Made by a program: the position numbers and the translations under genes. Below the pieces are notes generated by a model that saw nothing but the letters and a program-made list of their open reading frames with translations, was not told the DNA's origin and ran no database searches. A stretch of 64,000 bases of DNA from Bacteroidota bacterium (lineage in GTDB: Bacteria; Bacteroidota; Bacteroidia; Bacteroidales; Prolixibacteraceae), in assembly GCA_030698405.1 (NCBI GenBank), contig JAUYMU010000132.1:1-64000 (forward strand). Reading direction: 5' to 3'. Numbering within the stretch: position 1 is the stretch's first letter; every line of letters starts with the position of its first letter. Shown here piece by piece: positions 35,277-46,349 of this stretch.

Positions 35277-35284
35277 TAAATTTG
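35277..35284 (+). promoter_or_regulatory. Putative -7 box (TAAATTTG) for atpB
   Basis: Exact TAnnTTTG match, 27 bases ahead of the ATG at 35312. It suggests a promoter inside the operon, directly before the core ATP synthase genes. Confidence 0.5.
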
Positions 35285-35311
35285 TTGACCGCAGAATACA
35301 ATGAGGATACA

Positions 35312-36400
35312 ATGATACAAATTATACGACCTTTAATATTTATCATTTTTGCAGTATTTATCGGTACAGGAACCGTTCGGGCAAATGAAGAACCTGTTAA
35401 ATCCGAAGAAACTGAAACGGCAAAAAGCTTTAATGCAGGTAAATATGTAATTGAGCATGTCTCCGATGCTTTTGAATGGCACATTGCTACTTTTGGTGAG
35501 ACACACATCAGCATTCCATTGCCAATAATTCTTTATAGTTCAAACAAGGGATGGAATATTTTTATGTCATCCAGGTTTCATCACGGACACGAAACATACA
35601 ACAACTTCAGGATTGAAAGCGAAGGACAGCACGAAGGGAAAATAGTTGAAGTAAATGAATCAGGCGAATTTGTTTCTCTGCCTGTTGATTTGTCAATTAC
35701 CAAAGTGGTTGCCGGAATATTTGTAAGTGTGATCGTTTTGCTCATTATTTTCCTGAATATTGCAAAATCAGCCAAAGAACATGGAAATCAGGCGCCCAAA
35801 GGACTTCAAAACCTGTTTGAACCGATCATCCTTTTTATTCGCGATGAAGTTGCAAAACCAGCCATTGGAGAAAAAAAGTTTGAAAGATTTATGCCTTATT
35901 TGTTAACTGCTTTTTTCTTTATCCTGATTAATAATTTACTGGGATTGATTCCTATTTTCCCTTTCGGATCAAACGTTACCGGAAATATTGCCGTTACCAT
36001 GGTTTTGGGACTTTTTACCTTTTTTGTTACAGCGCTCAATGGCAACAAACATTACTGGAAAGAAATTTATAACCCGGATGTTCCGTGGTGGTTAAAATTT
36101 CCGATTCCTTTAATGCCCATTATCGAACTGTCCGGCATGATCACCAAACCTTTCGTATTAATGGTTCGTTTGTTTGCTAACATGATGGCAGGGCACATGA
36201 TAGTGACTGTATTTATTAGTTTGATATTTATTTTTAATTCCCTCATGGGAGCAAAAATTGGTCTTGGAGTTTCGGTAATCTCTGTGGCTTTTTCAGTATT
36301 TATTATTATGCTCGACATATTGGTATCGTTTATTCAGGCGTATGTATTTACATTGCTCTCGGCGATTTATTTTGGCATGGCAACATCAGAACATCATTAG
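35312..36400 (+). CDS. atpB: ATP synthase subunit a
   Basis: A 362-residue membrane subunit that forms the proton half-channels. It begins with a signal-like segment ending near TVRANEE and a hydrophilic region (about 30-130), an extension usual in Bacteroidota, then the helices. The essential Arg is in VRLFANMMAGH, and the last helix has ILVSFIQAYVFTLL. Start moved from the TTG at 35282 to ATG 35312. Confidence 0.95.
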   Translation: MIQIIRPLIFIIFAVFIGTGTVRANEEPVKSEETETAKSFNAGKYVIEHVSDAFEWHIATFGETHISIPLPIILYSSNKGWNIFMSSRFHHGHETYNNFRIESEGQHEGKIVEVNESGEFVSLPVDLSITKVVAGIFVSVIVLLIIFLNIAKSAKEHGNQAPKGLQNLFEPIILFIRDEVAKPAIGEKKFERFMPYLLTAFFFILINNLLGLIPIFPFGSNVTGNIAVTMVLGLFTFFVTALNGNKHYWKEIYNPDVPWWLKFPIPLMPIIELSGMITKPFVLMVRLFANMMAGHMIVTVFISLIFIFNSLMGAKIGLGVSVISVAFSVFIIMLDILVSFIQAYVFTLLSAIYFGMATSEHH

Positions 36401-36428
36401 TTATTCATTATTATAAATTCATTTAATT

Positions 36429-36677
36429 ATGACTGCATTATTCATTATTCTGGCAGAATTGGCTCTTGGACAATTGGGAGCAGCATTGGGAGCAGGTATA
36501 GCAACAGTTGGCGCAGCTATGGGTATTGGCCGGATCGGCGCCGCTGCTATGGAAGCTATTGCCCGTCAACCGGAGGCTAGCGGGGACATTCGTTCAAATT
36601 TGATTGTTTCTGCAGCTTTGATCGAAGGTGTTGCTTTCTTTGCCGTGATCGTCTGTGCATTGGTAATTTTCATCTAA
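36429..36677 (+). CDS. atpE: ATP synthase subunit c
   Basis: An 82-residue hairpin of two helices that forms the rotor ring. The loop has RQPE and the ion-binding carboxylate is E66 in ALIEGVAFF. The residue after it is Gly and there is no Gln in the first helix at the sodium position, so it reads as a proton type. Confidence 0.95.
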   Translation: MTALFIILAELALGQLGAALGAGIATVGAAMGIGRIGAAAMEAIARQPEASGDIRSNLIVSAALIEGVAFFAVIVCALVIFI

Positions 36678-36700
36678 GAATTTTTTTAGTCTGTGGCCTG

Positions 36701-36719
36701 CTCCCGGGATTGCCGGGAG
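36701..36719 (+). promoter_or_regulatory. Stem-loop between atpE and atpF
   Basis: CTCCCGG (36701-36707) pairs with CCGGGAG (36713-36719) around 5 bases, with only TTTAGG after it. It is probably too weak a terminator to end the operon; it may partially stop or protect the transcript and so raise c-subunit yield over the later genes. Confidence 0.5.
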
Positions 36720-36753
36720 TTTAGGTTACTTATTAACCAACAATCACACAACT

Positions 36754-37248
36754 ATGGGATTTGTAACACCTGATTACGGTACAATATTTTGGATGGTCAT
36801 CAGTTTCGGGATCGTAATGTTTATCCTGAAAAAATTTGCGTGGGCTCCAATATTGAAAGCGTTGAAAGATCGTGAAATATCAATTTCGGAGGCTTTGAAT
36901 TCGGCGGAAAGTGCCCGAAAGGAAGTTGCAGGGTTAATTGCCAGCAACGATATGATTATTGCCGAAGCCAAAAAGGAAAAGGTAATTATAATAAAGGAAG
37001 CCCGGGATATAAAAGATAATATTATTGCCGAGGCCAGGGTACAGGCAAACCTGGAAGCTCAAAAAGGAATTGAAATTGCGCGTCAACAGATCATTGCCGA
37101 AAAAGATGCTGCCATCAGCGATATCAAAAAGCAGGTAGCCGAACTATCGTTAATGATTGCTGAAATAGTGATAAGAAAACAACTCGAAAATCCAAAAGAT
37201 CAGGAAATACTGGTTAAAGATCTGTTAAAAGACCTGAAGTTGAAATAA
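36754..37248 (+). CDS. atpF: ATP synthase subunit b
   Basis: A 164-residue stator protein: one N-terminal membrane helix (about 8-28, FWMVISFGIVMFILKKF) and a long Lys/Glu/Ala-rich helix that dimerises and reaches F1. Spacing to atpH is 4 bases. Confidence 0.95.
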   Translation: MGFVTPDYGTIFWMVISFGIVMFILKKFAWAPILKALKDREISISEALNSAESARKEVAGLIASNDMIIAEAKKEKVIIIKEARDIKDNIIAEARVQANLEAQKGIEIARQQIIAEKDAAISDIKKQVAELSLMIAEIVIRKQLENPKDQEILVKDLLKDLKLK

Positions 37249-37252
37249 TTAT

Positions 37253-37801
37253 ATGGATAAAAGTAAAATCAATGTACGATACTCCAAAGCATTTTTCTCG
37301 CTCGCCAGGGAAAAAAACCTGATCGGAGAACTTCAAAAGGACGCGGGATTAATTTCGTCAGTGTGCACTTCGAGCAGCGATTTTATTCTTCTGATCGAAA
37401 GTCCGGTAATTCCGGTTTCAGAAAAAATGAAAGCCCTGAAAGCTATTTTTGGAGGTAAGATCAATTTATTTTCCCTGAATTTTCTTTTACTCATTACCCA
37501 AAACAGGCGTGAAAGGAATATTCCCGGAATATTCAGAGATCTGGAAGAATTGTATAAGCAAGACCAGGGAATAAAAACAGCTGTTCTTACCACTGCAAAA
37601 CCAATAAACGAAACCCTTGTCGACCAAATTAGAAAATCTCTTGAGAATGAATTTGGTGGCATAATACAATTAAGTCAAAATATTGATGAAAAGTTGATTG
37701 GTGGTTTTGTACTTCGGGTTGATGACAATCAATACGATGCAAGTATTTCATCGCAGCTGAGAAGGATTAAAGAAAAATTGCTACAAACAGAATTGAAATA
37801 G
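37253..37801 (+). CDS. atpH: ATP synthase subunit delta
   Basis: A 182-residue stator subunit linking b to the top of the alpha/beta ring. It has the N-terminal helical bundle (VRYSKAFFSLAREKNL) and C-terminal motif IDEKLIGGFVLRVDDNQYDAS. Length typical. Confidence 0.95.
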   Translation: MDKSKINVRYSKAFFSLAREKNLIGELQKDAGLISSVCTSSSDFILLIESPVIPVSEKMKALKAIFGGKINLFSLNFLLLITQNRRERNIPGIFRDLEELYKQDQGIKTAVLTTAKPINETLVDQIRKSLENEFGGIIQLSQNIDEKLIGGFVLRVDDNQYDASISSQLRRIKEKLLQTELK

Positions 37802-37828
37802 AATATTGACTGATAAAAATAGAAGAAA

Positions 37829-39409
37829 ATGGCAAATATAAAACCTGCTGAGGTTTCGGTAATTCTTAAGCAACAGTTGGAAGGCTTTAAAAGCCAGGCA
37901 GAATTGGAAGAAGTTGGGACTGTGCTTCAGGTTGGTGATGGAATTGCCCGGATTTACGGCCTGTCGAATGTCGAATCGAACGAGATGATTGAATTTGACT
38001 CTGGGGTAAAAGGGATTGTACTAAATCTTGAAGAGGACAATGTTGGTGCGGTAATTCTTGGTCTTACCAAAGAAATAAAAGAAGGCGATACAGTTAAACG
38101 TTTGAGAAGAACTGCTTCTATCGAGGTGGGTGAAGGACTTCTTGGCCGGGTTATTAACACACTTGGAGAACCAATTGACGGGCGCGGAATTATTACGGGT
38201 GAAAAATTTATGATGCCATTGGAACGCAAAGCGCCAGGCGTAATTTTTCGTCAGCCGGTTACACAACCATTGCAAACCGGGTTAAAAGCCATCGATGCAA
38301 TGATTCCGATCGGCCGGGGACAGCGTGAGTTGATAATTGGCGACCGCCAAACCGGAAAAACAGCAGTTGCGGTTGATACCATTATCAATCAACGAGAAAA
38401 TTTTGAAAAAGGCAATCCAGTATATTGTATTTATGTTGCCATTGGCCAAAAAGGTTCCACAATCGCCAACCTTGTGCATACGCTTGAGAAGCACGGGGCA
38501 ATGGAATATACCGTCATTGTGATGGCTACAGCTTCCGATCCTGCTGCTCTTCAGTTTTATGCGCCTTTCGCCGGAGCTGCCATTGGTGAGTATTTTCGCG
38601 ATACAGGCCGCGATGCCTTGATCGTTTATGACGATTTGTCGAAACAGGCAGTTTCGTACCGCGAAGTTTCATTGCTGTTGCGCCGTCCGCCGGGTCGCGA
38701 AGCCTATCCGGGCGATGTGTTTTACCTTCACTCTCGTTTGCTCGAACGCGCAGCAAAAATTATCAAATCAGACGAAATGGCTGCTCAGATGAACGATTTG
38801 CCCGACTGCCTGAAAGGAAAAGTAAAAGGCGGCGGATCGCTTACAGCTTTGCCAATCATCGAAACACAGGCAGGCGACGTTTCAGCATATATTCCAACCA
38901 ACGTAATTTCCATTACCGATGGCCAGATCTTCCTGGAATCCAACCTTTTCAATTCCGGGGTGCGACCAGCAATCAATGTGGGTATTTCGGTATCGCGTGT
39001 TGGAGGAAATGCACAGATCAAGTCGATGAAAAAAATTGCCGGAACCCTGAAGCTTGATCAGGCACAATTTCGTGAGCTGGAGGCTTTTTCGAAATTCGGA
39101 TCCGATTTGGATACTGCAACCATGCGCGTTTTGAATAAAGGAAGAAAAAACGTTGAAATATTAAAGCAGGCACAATATGCACCGTTAAAGATTGAGCATC
39201 AGGTCGCAATTATTTATTGTGGTGTAAAGGAACTGTTGCGCCATGTTGCGGTTGAAAAAGTTAAAGATTTTGAACGTGATTTTCTTGAAATGATGGAAAA
39301 TCAGTACCGTGGTGTTCTCGACCAGTTAAGAGCGGGCATTCTGTCGGGTGAAGAAATACTGACAATAGAAAAAGTAGCTGCAGAAATTGCGGAAAGATAT
39401 CCGGAATAA
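37829..39409 (+). CDS. atpA: ATP synthase subunit alpha
   Basis: A 526-residue F1 subunit. The P-loop is GDRQTGKT at 171-178, with [12 protein letters not shown] and the arginine-finger segment [11 protein letters not shown]. It alternates with beta in the catalytic hexamer. The beta and epsilon genes are not in this operon, as is usual for Bacteroidota. Confidence 0.97.
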   Translation: MANIKPAEVSVILKQQLEGFKSQAELEEVGTVLQVGDGIARIYGLSNVESNEMIEFDSGVKGIVLNLEEDNVGAVILGLTKEIKEGDTVKRLRRTASIEVGEGLLGRVINTLGEPIDGRGIITGEKFMMPLERKAPGVIFRQPVTQPLQTGLKAIDAMIPIGRGQRELIIGDRQTGKTAVAVDTIINQRENFEKGNPVYCIYVAIGQKGSTIANLVHTLEKHGAMEYTVIVMATASDPAALQFYAPFAGAAIGEYFRDTGRDALIVYDDLSKQAVSYREVSLLLRRPPGREAYPGDVFYLHSRLLERAAKIIKSDEMAAQMNDLPDCLKGKVKGGGSLTALPIIETQAGDVSAYIPTNVISITDGQIFLESNLFNSGVRPAINVGISVSRVGGNAQIKSMKKIAGTLKLDQAQFRELEAFSKFGSDLDTATMRVLNKGRKNVEILKQAQYAPLKIEHQVAIIYCGVKELLRHVAVEKVKDFERDFLEMMENQYRGVLDQLRAGILSGEEILTIEKVAAEIAERYPE

Positions 39410-39453
39410 AACGTTTGTGACTGAAAACTCATTTGTTGATTTATTGATTTGAA

Positions 39454-40335
39454 ATGGCAAATTTAAAGGAAATACGAACCAGAATTACTTCTGTTAAAAC
39501 TACCAGACAGGTTACCAGCGCTATGAAAATGGTATCCGCAGCCAAGCTTAAAAAAGCACAGGATGCTATTTTGAAGATTCGTCCCTATGCCAGTAAACTG
39601 TCTGAGTTGCTTTCCTTTTTAAGCTCTGTGCTTGAAGACAATGCTGATTCGGTTTATACCGTACAGCGGAATCCTGAAAAGGTGCTGGTCGTTCTGGTTA
39701 GCTCAAACCGCGGACTTTGCGGAGGTTTTAATTCATACATTTCAAAAACTGCCATTTCGCTGGCTAAGAAGCAATATAAAAACCAAATGCAATCCGGAAA
39801 TCTCGATTTTATGGTTATTGGTAAGCAAGCTGCAAAGGTTCTGCGTACCTATTCCATTCAGGCTATCAGCGAAAAAAGTGAATTATTTGATGATCTGACT
39901 TTTGACAATGTACTTGAGGTTTCCAGATCAATTATGAATGATTTTGTGGATGGCAAATACGATCGGGTGGAGTTGGTTTACAACAAATTTATCAATGCCG
40001 CCATTCAGGAACAGATAACTGAACAATTTTTACCTGTATTGCCTGCAAACGTTGATACAGACAGTCAGAACAATGTAAATTACATATTGGAACCTTCGCT
40101 GGAAAATATCGTTCAGGAACTGATTCCAAAATCACTTGCGATTCAGTTTTACAAAGCTTTGCTAAATTCTCATGCAGCGGAACACGGCGCCCGTATGACA
40201 GCCATGCACAAGGCCACCGACAATGCTACGGATTTGATAGACGAACTGACACTCACCTTTAACAAAGCACGACAGGCGGCCATTACCAATGCCATCCTTG
40301 AAGTTACCAATGGCTCGGAAGCGCTGAACGGATAG
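39454..40335 (+). CDS. atpG: ATP synthase subunit gamma
   Basis: A 293-residue rotor shaft subunit. The N-terminal coiled-coil helix has ITSVKTTRQVTSAMKMVSAAKL, the Rossmann-like part has SSNRGLCGGFN, and the C-terminal helix has RMTAMHKATDNATDLID. It ends the operon and is followed by a terminator. Confidence 0.97.
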   Translation: MANLKEIRTRITSVKTTRQVTSAMKMVSAAKLKKAQDAILKIRPYASKLSELLSFLSSVLEDNADSVYTVQRNPEKVLVVLVSSNRGLCGGFNSYISKTAISLAKKQYKNQMQSGNLDFMVIGKQAAKVLRTYSIQAISEKSELFDDLTFDNVLEVSRSIMNDFVDGKYDRVELVYNKFINAAIQEQITEQFLPVLPANVDTDSQNNVNYILEPSLENIVQELIPKSLAIQFYKALLNSHAAEHGARMTAMHKATDNATDLIDELTLTFNKARQAAITNAILEVTNGSEALNG

Positions 40336-40357
40336 TATTATTTTATAATAATATTGT

Positions 40358-40391
40358 AATCCCGGTCGTTAAACTGATCGGGATTTTTATT
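40358..40391 (+). terminator. Terminator of the ATP synthase operon
   Basis: AATCCCGGTC (40358-40367) pairs with GATCGGGATT (40376-40385), one G-U, followed by TTTTATT. Confidence 0.8.
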
Positions 40392-40430
40392 CATGGTCGT
40401 TTCCCAATAAATTACTAATTTTAGCGGCTC

Positions 40431-40438
40431 TAATTTTG
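40431..40438 (+). promoter_or_regulatory. Putative -7 box (TAATTTTG) for the DUF4834 gene
   Basis: Exact TAnnTTTG match ending only 7 bases before the ATG, which would make the mRNA nearly leaderless. Confidence 0.45.
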
Positions 40439-40445
40439 AATAGCT

Positions 40446-40715
40446 ATGAATTATTTATTTGTCATACTTTCTATTCCAGGCTTTTTGAAAACCATCGGTA
40501 TAATCGTAATAATTTATTACGGACTGAAAGTTATCGGACGCTTTTTATTTCCAATTGTGGTTAAAAAAGCTGTAAACAACATGCAGGCCCGGCAATCATC
40601 GTATCAGACGGAAAGGAAGCGCGAAGGGGAAGTTACGATCGAGAAAGATCCTAAAAAACAAGGTAACCAACGGAACAATATAGGCGAGTATGTTGATTTC
40701 GAAGAAGTTGAATAG
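40446..40715 (+). CDS. DUF4834 family small membrane protein
   Basis: An 89-residue protein with one membrane helix (about 14-38) and a charged cytosolic tail ending in IGEYVDFEEVE, the hallmark of the DUF4834 family of Bacteroidota. Function unknown. Tandem TTCCAAATTCC copies follow it at about 40722-40750. Confidence 0.75.
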   Translation: MNYLFVILSIPGFLKTIGIIVIIYYGLKVIGRFLFPIVVKKAVNNMQARQSSYQTERKREGEVTIEKDPKKQGNQRNNIGEYVDFEEVE

Positions 40716-40822
40716 AATAATTCCAAATTCCATGTTCCAAATTCCAAGTCTTTCTCACCGGAACCTGAAATTTGGAGCGACAATCATCAATAATAATTAA
40801 TCAATCATCAATTATATAGATT

Positions 40823-42373
40823 ATGGCTCAGGAAGATGTTTTTAAAAAGCTTGTTGCACATTGTAAGGAATATGGTTTTGTATTTCAGTCGAGTGAGATT
40901 TACGATGGCCTGGGCGCTGTTTACGACTACGGACAAAACGGTGTTGAATTAAAAAACAACATCAAAAAATACTGGTGGGATTCGATGGTTTTACTGCACG
41001 AAAATGTAGTTGGACTTGATTCTGCTATTTTTATGCACCCAACCATCTGGAAAGCTTCCGGCCATGTGGATGCGTTTAGCGATCCTTTGATTGATAATAG
41101 AGACTCAAAGAAAAGATACCGTGCCGATGTGCTGATAGAAGAGCAATTGGCCAAATTCGAGGATAAAATAGAGAAAGAAGTTGAAAAGGCTAAAAAGCGT
41201 TTTGGTGAAACTTTCGACGAGAAACAATTCCGCGAAACCAACGGACGTGTGCTGGAAAATCAACAAAAATGGAACGATTTGCAGGCACGGTTTGTAAAAG
41301 CGCTGAACGACAGCAATCTGGATGAACTGAAACAGATTATCATCGATCAGGAAATTGTTTGTCCGGTTTCGGGAACCCGCAACTGGACCGATGTCCGTCA
41401 GTTTAACCTGATGTTTTCGACCGACATGGGCGCTGCCGCCGACGGAGCAATGAAAATTTACCTTCGCCCCGAAACTGCCCAGGGTATTTTTGTGAATTAC
41501 CTGAATGTGCAGAAAACAGGCCGTATGAAAATACCGTTCGGAATTGCTCAGATTGGAAAAGCTTTCCGCAACGAAATTGTGGCACGACAGTTTATTTTCC
41601 GGATGCGCGAATTCGAACAAATGGAAATGCAGTTCTTTGTCCGTCCGGGAAGCGAACTGGAATGGTTTCAGAAATGGAAACAAACCCGCATGAACTGGCA
41701 TCAGGCGCTTGGATTTGGAAGTGAAAATTACCGTTTCCACGAACACGATAAATTGGCTCATTACGCCAATGCAGCCGTTGATGTTGAATACAAATTTCCG
41801 TTCGGATTTAAAGAAGTAGAGGGAATTCATTCGCGCACTGACTTTGACCTTTCGCAACACCAGCAATTTTCCGGAAAAAAGATTCAGTATTTCGATCCTG
41901 AACTGAATGAATCGTACGTGCCTTTTGTAGTCGAGACTTCGATTGGTGTTGACCGCATGTTCCTGCAAATTATGGCTGCATCGTATTCAGAAGAAGAAAT
42001 TTTGAGCGAAGACGGCAAGAAAGATATGCGCGTGGTACTTCGTATTCCTGCACCTTTGGCGCCAATAAAACTTGCCGTTCTGCCTTTGATGAAAAAAGAT
42101 GGGTTGGCCGAAAAAGCCCGCGAAATTATCGACGAACTGAAATTTGATTTCAATTGCCAGTACGACGAAAAAGATTCGATCGGGAAACGTTACCGCCGTC
42201 AGGATGCCATCGGCACACCTTTCTGCGTAACGGTTGATCATATCACAATGGAAGACAATACGGTAACCATTCGCTACCGCGATACCATGCTTCAGGACCG
42301 GGTTGCCATCAGCGACCTGAAAAACATCATTTCAGGAGAAGTTAGCCTGAAAAAGCTGTTTGCAAAATTGTAA
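40823..42373 (+). CDS. glyS: Glycine-tRNA ligase, homodimeric type
   Basis: A 516-residue class II synthetase of the eukaryote-like alpha-2 type. Visible: FQSSEIYDGLGAVYDYGQNG, WDSMV, the motif 2 region FRNEIVARQFIFRMREFEQ, and SIGVDRMFLQIM for motif 3, followed by the anticodon-binding domain (about 400-516). An insertion of about 90 mostly charged residues (about 105-190) follows the HPTIWKASGHVDAF segment, as usual for this type. A terminator follows. Confidence 0.96.
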   Translation: MAQEDVFKKLVAHCKEYGFVFQSSEIYDGLGAVYDYGQNGVELKNNIKKYWWDSMVLLHENVVGLDSAIFMHPTIWKASGHVDAFSDPLIDNRDSKKRYRADVLIEEQLAKFEDKIEKEVEKAKKRFGETFDEKQFRETNGRVLENQQKWNDLQARFVKALNDSNLDELKQIIIDQEIVCPVSGTRNWTDVRQFNLMFSTDMGAAADGAMKIYLRPETAQGIFVNYLNVQKTGRMKIPFGIAQIGKAFRNEIVARQFIFRMREFEQMEMQFFVRPGSELEWFQKWKQTRMNWHQALGFGSENYRFHEHDKLAHYANAAVDVEYKFPFGFKEVEGIHSRTDFDLSQHQQFSGKKIQYFDPELNESYVPFVVETSIGVDRMFLQIMAASYSEEEILSEDGKKDMRVVLRIPAPLAPIKLAVLPLMKKDGLAEKAREIIDELKFDFNCQYDEKDSIGKRYRRQDAIGTPFCVTVDHITMEDNTVTIRYRDTMLQDRVAISDLKNIISGEVSLKKLFAKL

Positions 42374-42390
42374 GACAAATACACAAATAA

Positions 42391-42427
42391 AAAAATCCGG
42401 TAACTTTTGGTCACCGGATTTTTTTTA
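42391..42427. terminator. Bidirectional terminator between glyS and katG
   Basis: AAAAATCCGGTAAC (42391-42404) pairs with GTCACCGGATTTTT (42410-42423), one mismatch, with A-run before and T-run after. Confidence 0.85.
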
Positions 42428-42466
42428 TTCCTGTTTTTTGTCGTACTGACTAAATTTCCGGTGAAA

Positions 42467-44686
<2,220 letters not shown>

Positions 44687-44705
44687 TTAAGTTAAAATGA
44701 TAATT

Positions 44706-45131
44706 TTATTTGGCAACATTTAAAAATTTACCGATTATTTGAAGTTTGATATCGCCAATTTCGAAATCAGGGATTCCATTTTTTCTGAAATATTCAGAAA
44801 GCAGTTCGTTGATTTCGTTGTTGTAATAATCGGCTATGCGATCAGATTCGGCGCAATACAAATGATGGTGATTTTCCAGAATAGCATCGTACCGCATCAC
44901 ATCCCGCTCAGTTTTTACCTTTTTTATCAATCCTTTTTCAACCAGCGAATCCAAAACTTTATATACTGTACCCGTAGCAACATTCGGATTGTCGTACTTA
45001 ATAAATGCAGCGATGTCATCGGCAGTGGGATGGTTATAGAGTTTCAGAATGGCCTCAAATATTGCAAGTCGCTGAGGGGTAATCCGTAATCCCTTTTCTA
45101 TCAATTTTTTTCTGGCTTCTGAGAGTTCCAT
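44706..45131 (-). CDS. perR: PerR-like Fur-family regulator
   Basis: A 141-residue Fur-family repressor. Its regulatory metal ligands match Bacillus PerR at a constant offset of -3: H34, D82, H88, H90 and D101, the last being the Asp that marks PerR over Fur. Of the structural zinc cysteines only C93 remains (then A-E-S), and the C-terminal CxxC is absent, so the zinc site is missing. Expected role: peroxide sensing by His oxidation, repressing katG and itself. An inverted repeat overlaps its promoter region. Confidence 0.88.
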   Translation of the reverse strand: MELSEARKKLIEKGLRITPQRLAIFEAILKLYNHPTADDIAAFIKYDNPNVATGTVYKVLDSLVEKGLIKKVKTERDVMRYDAILENHHHLYCAESDRIADYYNNEINELLSEYFRKNGIPDFEIGDIKLQIIGKFLNVAK

Positions 45132-45156
45132 TTGGTGAATATTTTAAATAAGAACA

Positions 45157-45172
45157 ATTCTCTTATGAGAAT
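45157..45172. promoter_or_regulatory. Inverted repeat, likely PerR operator
   Basis: ATTCTC-TTAT-GAGAAT is a perfect palindrome; the outer bases (AACA on the left, TGTT on the right) extend the symmetry with one slip. It lies 26 bases ahead of the perR start. Spacing suits autorepression by a Fur-family dimer, though it differs from the classic TTATAATNATTATAA box. Confidence 0.55.
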
Positions 45173-45651
45173 GTTTTGAATTAAGACGTTTAATATTCAA
45201 TTGCAAGTGATTATTTAATTTATTTTTCAGGATTAAGAGAACAAACACTTTTCAATTTTTCCCTGAAACGATTTCTATAAGCATATCACTTATTAAATAA
45301 ATGCAGATAGGATGCGGAAATATATGGCTGGAATCTGATTTTAAATTGTAAGCAAAAATTGGGATATTGGACTGTAATAGAGACAAATGTGTTGTTATAG
45401 GTAAATGAGCATTTGTTTACAATTTCTTAACAATCAGAAAAAGAGCGAAATAAATACTACAATTGTTGCAAAACATATCACTTTCAATTCGTAAGCAAAC
45501 CAACTTGTTTTTATAGTAAAAAGAAAGTTGCCTGCATAGTAGTTGCATTTTTATAATTTAAACCATGGCTTTATCTTCTGAATTTTATTTCAGGTTCTTT
45601 TCGCTTTCCGAAAGCTGATATTTTTTATGTTTTTGTGAACGAAAAGCCTGC

Positions 45652-45659
45652 TAGATTTG
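45652..45659 (+). promoter_or_regulatory. Putative -7 box (TAGATTTG) for the secreted protein
   Basis: Exact TAnnTTTG match, 51 bases ahead of the ATG at 45711 and 9 ahead of an in-frame ATG at 45669. Confidence 0.45.
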
Positions 45660-45710
45660 CATCGTTCAATGAAACGAAAATCAGATTTTAACAATTTAAA
45701 AAGAAATAAA

Positions 45711-46184
45711 ATGAAAAAGAGAAATTTGTTTGCTTATGTGATGTTGGTAGTTTTTACGACGATTTCTATCAATGTTTGGGCCGGAAACGAAGAATCTTTC
45801 AATTCGAACTATAAGATTTCCCCCGATCTGAATTTTAGTCCGAATTCCAATTTCCAGAAGAGTTGGGAAATTGCTTATGGTGAATCAAAAACTCCTGTTC
45901 ATGTTTTCATGAAAGAAACGAAAAAAGGACAGGAATACCTGGTTCGTACCAAGTACTTTGAAGTAAAATACATGAATGACTCTAAAGGGTTTGGTGTAAA
46001 AATGGTGAGTGGTTCGGAAAGCACAGTGAGCGAAAGCTTAAATGCTGCTGTTTTGAATCCGACCAGCTTAAACAACCAGAAATGTATTAGCAACGAGGCA
46101 ATTGGCAGCGACAAGGTATTGGAAATGATTGCGAGCTATCTTCCCGACTTAATTAACGAACAATACAACAGCATCCTGAATTAA
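45711..46184 (+). CDS. Secreted protein of unknown function
   Basis: A 157-residue exported protein with a clear signal peptide (MKKRNLFAYVMLVVFTTISI, cleaved near NVWAGNE). The mature part is Asn/Ser/Lys-rich with a beta-like stretch (WEIAYGESKTPVHVFMKET, YLVRTKYFEVKYMN). No known motif and no cysteine pattern. An in-frame ATG at 45669 would put a basic stretch before the signal peptide, so I prefer 45711. It has its own promoter and terminator. Confidence 0.65.
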   Translation: MKKRNLFAYVMLVVFTTISINVWAGNEESFNSNYKISPDLNFSPNSNFQKSWEIAYGESKTPVHVFMKETKKGQEYLVRTKYFEVKYMNDSKGFGVKMVSGSESTVSESLNAAVLNPTSLNNQKCISNEAIGSDKVLEMIASYLPDLINEQYNSILN

Positions 46185-46206
46185 TTCGATAAACTTAGAA
46201 TTAACG

Positions 46207-46239
46207 AGCCGCTTCAAGCAATTGAAGCGGCTTTTTTTA
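46207..46239 (+). terminator. Terminator after the secreted protein gene
   Basis: AGCCGCTTCAA (46207-46217) pairs perfectly with TTGAAGCGGCT (46222-46232) around GCAA, then a T-run. Confidence 0.88.
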
Positions 46240-46349
46240 TGTTCTTTTTGAACCGATTCGTTGTGATTCGAAAAATCAGAAATCAAAAAGCGGAAAACAG
46301 GAGATCGGCAATTTTTAGTACTTTTAGCTACTTTTAATTATTTAGCGAC

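Larger units (their letters stand above)
45132..45710. other. AT-rich region between perR and a secreted protein gene
   Basis: This 579-base gap holds the perR operator candidate (45157-45172) and, at the far end, a -7 box (45652-45659). Between about 45180 and 45640 I see no frame, repeat or strong hairpin worth calling. Confidence 0.5.

Noticed and set aside
41105-41968. 287-codon frame on the minus strand opposite glyS
   Set aside because: Lies wholly inside a synthetase gene and has no protein-like pattern.
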